Part shown: piece by piece, positions 33,060-40,963 of the stretch
Numbering within the stretch: position 1 is the stretch's first letter
How the letters are laid out: each line of letters opens with the position of its first letter
Origin: Oceanospirillum sp048265165
Lineage (GTDB): Bacteria > Pseudomonadota > Gammaproteobacteria > Pseudomonadales > Halomonadaceae
Direction of reading: 5' to 3'
Assembly (NCBI RefSeq): GCF_048265165.1
Contig: NZ_JBLXCD010000002.1
Coordinates: forward strand, 682,001 to 746,000
DNA: 64,000 nt
Notes under the pieces: model-generated
The model's input: the letters and a program-made list of their open reading frames with translations, nothing else
Database searches by the model: none
What the model was told of the DNA's origin: nothing
Translations under genes and position numbers: made by a program

Positions 33060-35060
33060 TTGAACGATATGGCAAAAAATTTAATTCTGTGGTTGATTAT
33101 CGCTGCAGTGTTATTAACAGTTTTTAATAATTTCAGTGTTGATTCATCACCGCTGCGCATGAACTACACCGACTTCATTGAAGAAGTTCAGCGTGATCAA
33201 GTGCGCAAAATTGTGGTGGACGGTTATGTGATCTCCGGTGAGCGCATTGACGGTAGTCGTTTTGAGACGATTCGTCCGGCGGTTCAGGATCCTAAATTAA
33301 TGGATGACCTGATTCAGCATCAGGTGACGGTTGAAGGTCGTCAACCCGAACAGCAAAGTGTCTGGTCCCGTTTGCTGGTGGCCAGTTTCCCTATCCTGAT
33401 TATTCTTGCGATCTTTTTCTTCTTTATGCGCCAGATGCAGGGCGGTGGCGGTGGTGGCAAAGGCCCCATGAGCTTTGGCAAGTCTAAAGCACGCCTGCTG
33501 CCACAGGATCAGATCAAAACGACGTTTGCTGATGTCGCTGGTGTTGATGAAGCGAAAGAAGAAGTTAAAGAGCTAGTGGACTTCCTGCGTGATCCTGGCA
33601 AATTTCAGCGCCTGGGCGGTAAGATTCCTCGTGGTGTGCTTATGGTTGGGCAGCCGGGTACCGGTAAGACGATGCTGGCAAAAGCGATTGCCGGCGAAGC
33701 CAAAGTGCCGTTCTTTACCATTTCCGGTTCAGACTTTGTTGAAATGTTTGTGGGTGTGGGTGCATCCCGTGTCCGTGATATGTTTGAACAGGCTAAGAAG
33801 CAGGCACCTTGCATCATCTTTATCGATGAGATTGATGCGGTAGGTCGTCAGCGTGGTTCCGGCATGGGTGGCGGCCATGATGAGCGTGAGCAAACACTGA
33901 ACCAGTTGCTGGTTGAGATGGATGGTTTTGAGGGTAACGAAGGCATTATTGTTATCGCTGCAACTAACCGTCCCGACGTTTTGGATTCGGCGCTGCTACG
34001 CCCCGGTCGTTTTGACCGTCAGGTAACCGTTGGTTTGCCGGATATTCGCGGTCGTGAGCAGATTCTAAAAGTACATATGCGTAAAGTGCCGATTGCGGAT
34101 GATGTTGATCCGGCGATTATCGCCCGTGGTACGCCCGGTTTCTCCGGTGCTGATTTGGCAAACCTGGTGAACGAAGCGGCGCTGTTTGCTGCACGGAGTG
34201 ATAGCCGTCTGGTGCGCATGGCTGAGTTTGACCTGGCTAAAGACAAAATCATCATGGGTACTGAACGTAAGACTATGGTGATGTCCGAAAAAGAGAAGCT
34301 GAACACGGCTTATCACGAAGCCGGGCACGCCATCGTTGGCCGGGTGGTGCCAGAGCATGACCCTGTGTACAAAGTGAGCATTATTCCTCGCGGCCGGGCC
34401 TTGGGTGTCACCATGTTCCTGCCGGAAGAGGATCGTTACAGTCAGAGCCGTACCGGTCTTCTGAGCCAGATCTGTAGTCTCTATGGCGGTCGTATTGCTG
34501 AAGAGATGACGCTGGGCTTTGATGGCGTTACAACCGGCGCTGCCAATGACATTAAGCGTGCTACAGAAATTGCCCATAGTATGGTGACAAAGTGGGGGCT
34601 TTCCCGTGAACTGGGCCCGCTGATGTATGACGAAGATGAGTCTCACCAGTTTCTGGGCGGCGGCGGTGGCGGCGGAGCGGGTAAGTTCTCCTCGGCCGAG
34701 ATCTCCAGCAAGCTGGATAAAGAAGTACGCAGTGTAATCGATCAGTGCTATGAGCGGGCGATGCAAATCCTGACGGACAACCGGGATAAGTTGGATATGA
34801 TGGCAAATGCTTTAATGAAGTATGAAACCATTGATGCCAAACAGATCGATGCGATTATGGAAGGTCGTGAACCGGATGCTCCTGAAGGCTGGACAGAAAA
34901 AGGTCACGCTGCTGCTGAGTCAAAACCAGATGCAGCAGAGGCATCAAATGTTGCCCCGATAAGACCTGAGGCAGAGGCTGAGAAGCCAGCTGAGGATCCT
35001 GCTGCAAAGGCGGAACCTGAATCAGATTCTGATAGTGAGAAGCCTAAAGATCAGGAGTAA
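33060..35060 (+). CDS. ftsH: ATP-dependent membrane zinc protease FtsH
   Basis: Hexameric inner-membrane AAA+ protease for misfolded membrane proteins and regulators such as sigma-32. 666 residues: two membrane helices (about 5-24 and 101-123), AAA module with VGQPGTGKTMLAKAIAGEAK and IIFIDEIDAVGRQRGSG, and the zinc protease site HEAGH near residue 419. A Gly-rich loop LGGGGGGGAG and an acidic Ala/Pro/Glu tail end the protein. TTG 33060 (MNDMAKNLILWLII) with AGAGG 8 bases upstream is preferred; ATG 33069 is possible. Confidence 0.97.
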   Translation: MNDMAKNLILWLIIAAVLLTVFNNFSVDSSPLRMNYTDFIEEVQRDQVRKIVVDGYVISGERIDGSRFETIRPAVQDPKLMDDLIQHQVTVEGRQPEQQSVWSRLLVASFPILIILAIFFFFMRQMQGGGGGGKGPMSFGKSKARLLPQDQIKTTFADVAGVDEAKEEVKELVDFLRDPGKFQRLGGKIPRGVLMVGQPGTGKTMLAKAIAGEAKVPFFTISGSDFVEMFVGVGASRVRDMFEQAKKQAPCIIFIDEIDAVGRQRGSGMGGGHDEREQTLNQLLVEMDGFEGNEGIIVIAATNRPDVLDSALLRPGRFDRQVTVGLPDIRGREQILKVHMRKVPIADDVDPAIIARGTPGFSGADLANLVNEAALFAARSDSRLVRMAEFDLAKDKIIMGTERKTMVMSEKEKLNTAYHEAGHAIVGRVVPEHDPVYKVSIIPRGRALGVTMFLPEEDRYSQSRTGLLSQICSLYGGRIAEEMTLGFDGVTTGAANDIKRATEIAHSMVTKWGLSRELGPLMYDEDESHQFLGGGGGGGAGKFSSAEISSKLDKEVRSVIDQCYERAMQILTDNRDKLDMMANALMKYETIDAKQIDAIMEGREPDAPEGWTEKGHAAAESKPDAAEASNVAPIRPEAEAEKPAEDPAAKAEPESDSDSEKPKDQE

Positions 35061-35135
35061 TATCTGAGTTTCTAATTGCTTGCCTAAGCAGAAGGGCGTG
35101 ATTTAAAGTGTTTGATTTTAAAGCGGGAAAGCTTG

Positions 35136-35987
35136 ATGTCGAACCTTGAATCACGCCCTTTTTTATTTGGCCGTCATGCGCTGGATCTGAACCAGGTTCA
35201 GGTGATGGGCATCCTCAATGTTACACCGGATTCATTCTCTGACGGCGGCCAGTATAACGGACGTGATGCTGCGCTCCGTCACGCTGAAACCATGATCAAG
35301 GCAGGGGCAACCCTTATAGATGTTGGTGGTGAGTCTACGCGGCCTGGGGCGGTGGCTGTTTCTGAACAGGAGGAGCTGGATCGTGTGCTACCTGTTGTCG
35401 AAGCATTGGCTGGGGAGCTTGGAGCGCTGGTTTCCGTCGATACCAGTACTGCCTCTGTTATTCGCGAATCCGCAAAGGCCGGTGCCAGTCTGATTAACGA
35501 TGTACGGGCATTGGAAAAAGAGGGTGCTCTGGAGGCAGCCGCAGCCAGTGGGTTACCGGTTTGTCTGATGCATATGCAGGGGCAGCCGCAGACCATGCAG
35601 GTTGCACCCTCCTATGCCGATCTGCTGCAGGAAGTAACTGGCTATCTGCAGAAGCGGGCCAATGCCTGCCTTGAGGCGGGCATTTCCCGAGATCGGATTA
35701 TTCTTGATCCCGGTTATGGCTTTGGTAAAAGTGTTGAGCATAATTGCAGCCTGATTAAGCACTTAAAAGATATTCAGGCGTTAGGCTATCCGCTTCTGAC
35801 CGGGACATCGAGAAAAAGTATGTTGGGTGCTATTACAGGTAGAGAGATACCTGCAGAGCGCATTACAGCAAGTGTCGCGAGTGCCCTGATCTGTGCCCAG
35901 CAGGGTGCATGGATTTTGCGGGTGCATGACGTGGAAGAAACAATTGATGCACTGAAAGTTTATCAGGCAGTGCAGGGAGCAGAATAA
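35136..35987 (+). CDS. folP: Dihydropteroate synthase FolP
   Basis: Condenses dihydropterin pyrophosphate with p-aminobenzoate in folate synthesis; the sulfonamide target. 283 residues from ATG 35136. QVMGILNVTPDSFSDGGQYN and LIDVGGESTRPGA are the two Prosite-type signatures; ILDPGYGFGKSVEHNCSLIK and PLLTGTSRKSMLGAITGREI form the pterin site. Fewer than 80 bases after ftsH and 2 bases before glmM, the conserved ftsH-folP-glmM order. Confidence 0.97.
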   Translation: MSNLESRPFLFGRHALDLNQVQVMGILNVTPDSFSDGGQYNGRDAALRHAETMIKAGATLIDVGGESTRPGAVAVSEQEELDRVLPVVEALAGELGALVSVDTSTASVIRESAKAGASLINDVRALEKEGALEAAAASGLPVCLMHMQGQPQTMQVAPSYADLLQEVTGYLQKRANACLEAGISRDRIILDPGYGFGKSVEHNCSLIKHLKDIQALGYPLLTGTSRKSMLGAITGREIPAERITASVASALICAQQGAWILRVHDVEETIDALKVYQAVQGAE

Positions 35988-35989
35988 TA

Positions 35990-37336
35990 ATGAGTCGAAA
36001 ATATTTTGGCACGGATGGCATTCGGGGGCGTGTAGGTGAAGGCGCTGTGACGGCTGAGTTTATGCTGAAGCTGGGCTGGGCAGCGGGTAAGGTCTTTAAC
36101 CAGAAGGGTTATAATAAAATTCTGATCGGTAAAGATACCCGCATATCTGGCTATATGTTTGAGTCTGCCCTTGAAGCTGGCCTTTCTGCTGCAGGGGTTG
36201 ATGTTTACTTGTTAGGGCCGATGCCTACGCCGGGTATTGCCTATCTGACCCGAACATTTCATGCTCAGGCAGGTATTGTGATTAGCGCATCCCATAATCC
36301 GTTTGAAGATAACGGTATTAAGTTCTTTTCAGCTCAGGGTACTAAGTTGCCCGATGATGTTGAGGCTGCCATTGAGGCGCAGCTTGATGAAGCTATGGTG
36401 ACTGTGAGCCCCGATAAGCTAGGAAAAGCGAAGCGGATTGCTGATGCCGCAGGTCGGTATATTGAATTTTGTAAGAGCACATTCCCGAATGACTATGACC
36501 TTAATGGTCTGAAGATAGTGCTGGATTGTGCGCATGGTGCGACGTACCACATTGCGCCTTCTGTATTTACAGAATTGGGTGCGGAGGTTGTTGCCATTGG
36601 TGCTCAGCCTGACGGGTTGAATATTAACAAAGACGTTGGCTCAACTTCACCGGCAGCCCTGCAGGCCGCTGTGCTTGAGCATCAGGCAGATCTTGGTATT
36701 GCGTTTGATGGTGATGGTGATCGGGTTGCCATGGTCGATCAGCAGGGCCATATTCTGGATGGCGATGATCTGCTATATATTATTGCGACGGATATGCAGC
36801 GGGAAGATATGCTCTGCGGAGGTGTGGTCGGCACCTTGATGAGTAATTATGGCCTTGAAAAAGCTTTTGCGGAGCTGAATATTCCTTTTAGACGGGCCAA
36901 AGTCGGCGATCGATATGTGATGGCTGAGTTAAAAGCAAACGACTGGCGGGTTGGGGGTGAAAACTCAGGCCATATTGTTTGCCAGCATGTGCAGACCACC
37001 GGAGACGGTATTGTGTCGGCCCTGCAGGTAATGGCTGCTGTTGCCCGTAGCGGAAAATCGCTCTCTGAACTGCTTCGGCCGTTAAACAAGTTGCCTCAGG
37101 TACTGATTAATGTTCGTCTTGGTCAGGCTTCTGCTGAGAATGTGCAGAAATCGGCAGCAGTTAAAGCTAAAATTGCTGAGGTAACACAGGCCCTGGACGG
37201 AAGAGGTCGGCTTTTGCTGCGCCCATCCGGTACCGAACCGCTGATTCGAGTGATGACAGAGGGTGAGGACAGGGTTGAAGTAACAGCTCTTGCTGAGGGT
37301 CTGGCTGCAATTATTGAGCAAGAAGTCGCCATATAA
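35990..37336 (+). CDS. glmM: Phosphoglucosamine mutase GlmM
   Basis: Interconverts glucosamine-6-P and glucosamine-1-P for UDP-GlcNAc, hence peptidoglycan and LPS. 448 residues: KYFGTDGIRGRVGEGAVTAE, the phosphoserine loop GIVISASHNPFEDNGIKFF (Ser101), the metal loop AFDGDGDRVAMVD, the sugar loop VGGENSGHIVC, and the phosphate loop LLRPSGTEPLIRVM. Confidence 0.98.
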   Translation: MSRKYFGTDGIRGRVGEGAVTAEFMLKLGWAAGKVFNQKGYNKILIGKDTRISGYMFESALEAGLSAAGVDVYLLGPMPTPGIAYLTRTFHAQAGIVISASHNPFEDNGIKFFSAQGTKLPDDVEAAIEAQLDEAMVTVSPDKLGKAKRIADAAGRYIEFCKSTFPNDYDLNGLKIVLDCAHGATYHIAPSVFTELGAEVVAIGAQPDGLNINKDVGSTSPAALQAAVLEHQADLGIAFDGDGDRVAMVDQQGHILDGDDLLYIIATDMQREDMLCGGVVGTLMSNYGLEKAFAELNIPFRRAKVGDRYVMAELKANDWRVGGENSGHIVCQHVQTTGDGIVSALQVMAAVARSGKSLSELLRPLNKLPQVLINVRLGQASAENVQKSAAVKAKIAEVTQALDGRGRLLLRPSGTEPLIRVMTEGEDRVEVTALAEGLAAIIEQEVAI

Positions 37337-37404
37337 AGCGGCTTCGCCTTGTCAGTCGGGTTGGCATGAAGTAATATTTTGCGCCCTGAAATACAGGAAT
37401 TGAT

Positions 37405-38151
37405 ATGCGTAAGAAAATTGTCGCCGGTAACTGGAAGATGAATGGCTCCATGGAGCTGTTAAGCACTCTGGTTCCTGCTCTGGCTGAAGAGGCCAAACAG
37501 TCGCAGGCTGAGATTCTGGTTTGTCCGCCAGCACTTTATTTAGGTGATGTGCAGCGGAGGGCTGGTGATTATCTTTTGGTTGGGGCTCAGAATTGTCATG
37601 AAGCCCAGTCCGGGGCTTTTACTGGCGAGATTTCCGCTGGAATGCTGGCGGAGATGCAGTTAAGCCATGTTCTGGTCGGTCATTCAGAGCGCCGGGCAAT
37701 TTATGGCGAGACAGATCAATTGATTGCAGCAAAGACTCAGGCCGCGATTGCCTCAGGCTTAGTTGCGGTTCTTTGCGTAGGTGAAACACTGGATGAGCGT
37801 GAGAGTGGCCGTACATTGGACGTTGTACTTGGTCAGGTCAACGCTGTTGTGAGCCAGCTGGGTCTTGCTGACTGGTCTCGTCTGGTGATTGCCTATGAGC
37901 CTGTATGGGCAATTGGTACGGGCAAAACGGCAACAGCGGATCAGGCTCAGGACGTGCATAAGGCGATACGTAACGCTCTGGCTGGTTACGGTCAGGATTA
38001 TGCGGACGCCATGCGAATCCTGTACGGTGGTAGTGTTAAGGCTGCTAATGCAGAGGAGCTTTTTACCTGCCCTGATATTGATGGTGGCCTCGTTGGTGGC
38101 GCATCATTGAGCGCAGACGAATTTATTTCAATTTGCCGTGCGGCAAATTAA
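37405..38151 (+). CDS. tpiA: Triosephosphate isomerase TpiA
   Basis: Glycolytic isomerase. 248 residues: KIVAGNWKMNGS (Asn/Lys of the active site), VLVGHSERRAIYGETD (catalytic His), VIAYEPVWAIGTGKTAT (catalytic Glu and loop 6) and YGGSVKAANAEEL (phosphate site). Followed 15 bases later by secG. Confidence 0.98.
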   Translation: MRKKIVAGNWKMNGSMELLSTLVPALAEEAKQSQAEILVCPPALYLGDVQRRAGDYLLVGAQNCHEAQSGAFTGEISAGMLAEMQLSHVLVGHSERRAIYGETDQLIAAKTQAAIASGLVAVLCVGETLDERESGRTLDVVLGQVNAVVSQLGLADWSRLVIAYEPVWAIGTGKTATADQAQDVHKAIRNALAGYGQDYADAMRILYGGSVKAANAEELFTCPDIDGGLVGGASLSADEFISICRAAN

Positions 38152-38166
38152 GCATAGGTTGATATA

Positions 38167-38532
38167 ATGGAAACCGTAATTCTGGCAGTACATGTAGTTT
38201 TAGCAATTGCTTTGGTTGGTCTGGTTATGATCCAGCAGGGCAAGGGTGCTGAAGCAGGAGCCTCTTTCGGAGGTGGTGCTTCACAAACCGTATTTGGAAG
38301 TACCGGAAGCACTAGCTTTTTAGGTCAGGTTACCGCTATAATTGCGACCCTGTTTTTCGTGACAAGCTTGGCGCTTGCCTTTTATGCAAGTCAGCAAGCG
38401 AAGAGCTCAAGCCAATCTGCTGATACCGGTATTGTAACCGAGCAGGCTCAGAAAGAAGCGGTTGGTGGTCTTCCTGCTCTGGAAGATGATTCAGCGATAC
38501 CTGCAGATAGCGATGTTCCTGCTGAACGCTAA
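38167..38532 (+). CDS. secG: Preprotein translocase subunit SecG
   Basis: Two-helix accessory subunit of SecYEG. 121 residues: helix 1 (about 4-22), the conserved LVMIQQGKGAEAGASFGGGA loop with SQTVFGSTGSTSFL, helix 2 (about 55-77), then a polar acidic tail. The tpiA-secG-tRNA-Leu order is standard. Confidence 0.95.
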   Translation: METVILAVHVVLAIALVGLVMIQQGKGAEAGASFGGGASQTVFGSTGSTSFLGQVTAIIATLFFVTSLALAFYASQQAKSSSQSADTGIVTEQAQKEAVGGLPALEDDSAIPADSDVPAER

Positions 38533-38608
38533 TTAATTTGTAGGGTTTTGGTGTTGCAGTCAATGGCGATACCATTGCAGAGTGTTTTTTACTTTGCTTG
38601 TTTTATAT

Positions 38609-38695
38609 GCCGAAGTGGTGGAATTGGTAGACACGCCATCTTGAGGGGGTGGTGACCTTATGGTCGTGCGGGTTCAAGTCCCGCTTTCGGCACCA
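38609..38695 (+). tRNA. tRNA-Leu(GAG)
   Basis: 87-nt class II tRNA. Acceptor GCCGAAG / TTTCGGC, D arm with TGGTAGACACG, anticodon stem-loop CCATC-TTGAGGG-GGTGG with GAG at 38643-38645, a variable arm (GGTGACCTTATGGTCGTG), T loop GGTTCAAGTCC, and encoded ACCA. Confidence 0.97.
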
Positions 38696-38794
38696 GTTTA
38701 GCGCAGCAGTCTGCCCAGACTGTATTTATGACTTGTTTTCAAATAGTCGGTTGACTATTGGATGTATTGGTCATAGAATGTGCACCTTCATTGA

Positions 38795-38871
<77 letters not shown>

Positions 38872-38880
38872 ATTTTCTAT

Positions 38881-38913
38881 AACAAAAAGCCCCTTTTATA
38901 GGGGCTTTTTGTT
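38881..38913 (+). terminator. Terminator between tRNA-fMet and rimP
   Basis: AACAAAAAGCCCC / GGGGCTTTTTGTT stem around TTTTATA. The rimP operon may use readthrough or its own promoter in the remaining 45 bases. Confidence 0.88.
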
Positions 38914-38957
38914 AGCTGCAAAAAAGTTCAGATTTCTTATTTTTTCAGGGTGATTAG

Positions 38958-39419
38958 ATGGCAAAGAAAGAGACTTTGCTGATCGATCTGGCCAAGCCAG
39001 TTGTCGAGGCGCTTGGACTTGAGTTTTGGGGTTTAGAATATAAGCCCCAAGGCAATCATTCTATGTTGCGGGTATTTATCGATGGGCCGGATGGCGTCAC
39101 AGTGGATCACTGTGCAGAAGTCAGTCGCCAGCTCAGCGGTGTTCTGGATGTAGAAGACCCGATCAGTAGTGAATATACGCTGGAGGTATCCTCTCCGGGT
39201 ATGGATCGTCCTCTGTTTACCCTGGATCAGTTTGCTCATTACAAAGGCTATAAAGTGGCCCTGAAACTGAACCTTGCGTATGAAGGAAGACGTAAATTTT
39301 CCGGCATTCTTAATGGCACCGAAGAAGACGAAGTGTTGGTGGTCGTTGATCAGGAAGAATACTGTTTTCCAATCGAAAATATTGAACAGGCCCGAATAGT
39401 GCCGCAGTTTGATAATTAA
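38958..39419 (+). CDS. rimP: Ribosome maturation factor RimP
   Basis: Needed for 30S assembly. 153 residues: KPVVEALGLEFWGLEYKPQG, LRVFIDGPDGVTVDHCAEVS, YTLEVSSPGMDRPLFTLDQF and the C-terminal SH3-like fold. Start of the nusA-infB operon. Confidence 0.96.
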   Translation: MAKKETLLIDLAKPVVEALGLEFWGLEYKPQGNHSMLRVFIDGPDGVTVDHCAEVSRQLSGVLDVEDPISSEYTLEVSSPGMDRPLFTLDQFAHYKGYKVALKLNLAYEGRRKFSGILNGTEEDEVLVVVDQEEYCFPIENIEQARIVPQFDN

Positions 39420-39442
39420 GGACTTTTTGTTGAGGCAATGGC

Positions 39443-40936
39443 ATGAGTAAAGAGATTCTTCTGGTAGTAGATGCCGTTTCAAACGAGAAAGGCGTTTCCA
39501 AAGAAGTGATTTTTGAGGCAATCGAATTAGCTCTGGCTAGTGCCTCCAAAAAGCGTTTCGAAGGCGAAGAGGCGGACATCCGCGTCGCAATTGACCGTAA
39601 GACCGGCGACTATGACACTTTTCGTCGCTGGACAATTGTTGAAGATATTGAGCTTGACGATGTGGATTATGAAATCTCATTGACGAATGCTCAAAAGAAA
39701 GACTCATCGTTGGACCTTGGCGATGTGATTGAAGAGCAGATCGAATCGGTTGCTTTTGGTCGTATTGCGGCTCAAACCGCTAAGCAGGTTATTGTACAAA
39801 AAGTGCGCGAGGCTGAACGTGCTGAGATTGTGCGTCAGTACTCGGAACGTGAAGGCGAAATTGTTAACGGTACGGTCAAGAAAACAACACGGGATGGCGT
39901 TATTGTCGACCTAGGCAACAATGCTGAAGCTTATTTGCCCCGTGATGAGATGATCGCCGGCGAAAAATATCGCATGAATGATCGTGTCCGTGCTCTGTTG
40001 GCAGAAGTTCGCCCAGATGCACGTTCCGGTCAGCTTCTATTAAGTCGCGCACGATCGCAGTTCCTGATTGAGTTGTTCCGCATCGAGGTACCTGAGATTG
40101 CTGAACAGCTGATTGAAATTCGTGGTGCAGCCCGTGATCCGGGCCTGCGTGCCAAGATAGCAGTTAAGACCAACGACAAGCGTATCGACCCTGTTGGTGC
40201 CTGTGTTGGTATGCGCGGTTCCCGTGTTCAGGCGGTTTCCTCTGAACTGGGTAACGAGCGTGTTGATATCGTTATGTGGGACGATAACCCTGCACAGCTG
40301 GTTATTAACGCTATGGCTCCTGCTGATGTCGCATCTATTATCGTTGATGAAGATAAAAACGAGATGGACGTGGCTGTTGATGCAGAGAATCTGGCGCAAG
40401 CTATCGGCCGCAATGGTCAGAATGTTCGTTTAGCGAGTGAGCTGACGGGCTGGAAGATCAATGTGATGACCGAAGAAGAAGCCGAAGCCAAGCAGGGTGA
40501 AGAGTTCGACAGCGTTGTTCAGGTCTTTATTAACCATCTGGATGTTGATGAAGAGCTGGCACGAGTACTGGTTGAAGAAGGCTTCGCCAGTCTGGAAGAA
40601 GTGGCCTATGTGCCAATTGATGAAATGTTAGCCATTGAAGGCTTTGATGAAGATTTAGTTAAAGAACTGCGCAGCCGTGCAAAAGATGAGCTACTGAATC
40701 TGGCGATTGCTGATGAAGAGCAACTGGAAGATTCTGAACCAGCTGAAGATCTGTTGAATATGGAAGGTATCGACAAACACCTTGCATATGTACTGGCAAG
40801 TAAAGGTATCTGTACCATGGAAGATCTTGCTGAACAGTCCATTGACGACTTGCTTGATATTGATGGTATGTCTGAGGAAAAAGCCGGCCAGTTAATTATG
40901 ACGGCCCGTGCACCTTGGTTTGAAGGCGGCGAGTAG
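39443..40936 (+). CDS. nusA: Transcription termination/antitermination factor NusA
   Basis: RNA-polymerase-associated factor for pausing, termination and antitermination. 497 residues in order: N-terminal RNAP-binding domain, S1 domain (GTVKKTTRDGVIVDLGNNAE), KH1 and KH2 (DPVGACVGMRGSRVQAVSSE and IGRNGQNVRLASELTGWKIN), then two C-terminal helix-hairpin acidic repeats (GIDKHLAYVLASKGICTMED), the gammaproteobacterial long form. Confidence 0.98.
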   Translation: MSKEILLVVDAVSNEKGVSKEVIFEAIELALASASKKRFEGEEADIRVAIDRKTGDYDTFRRWTIVEDIELDDVDYEISLTNAQKKDSSLDLGDVIEEQIESVAFGRIAAQTAKQVIVQKVREAERAEIVRQYSEREGEIVNGTVKKTTRDGVIVDLGNNAEAYLPRDEMIAGEKYRMNDRVRALLAEVRPDARSGQLLLSRARSQFLIELFRIEVPEIAEQLIEIRGAARDPGLRAKIAVKTNDKRIDPVGACVGMRGSRVQAVSSELGNERVDIVMWDDNPAQLVINAMAPADVASIIVDEDKNEMDVAVDAENLAQAIGRNGQNVRLASELTGWKINVMTEEEAEAKQGEEFDSVVQVFINHLDVDEELARVLVEEGFASLEEVAYVPIDEMLAIEGFDEDLVKELRSRAKDELLNLAIADEEQLEDSEPAEDLLNMEGIDKHLAYVLASKGICTMEDLAEQSIDDLLDIDGMSEEKAGQLIMTARAPWFEGGE

Positions 40937-40963
40937 CGCAGCAAAGTCACAGGAGAAGAATGA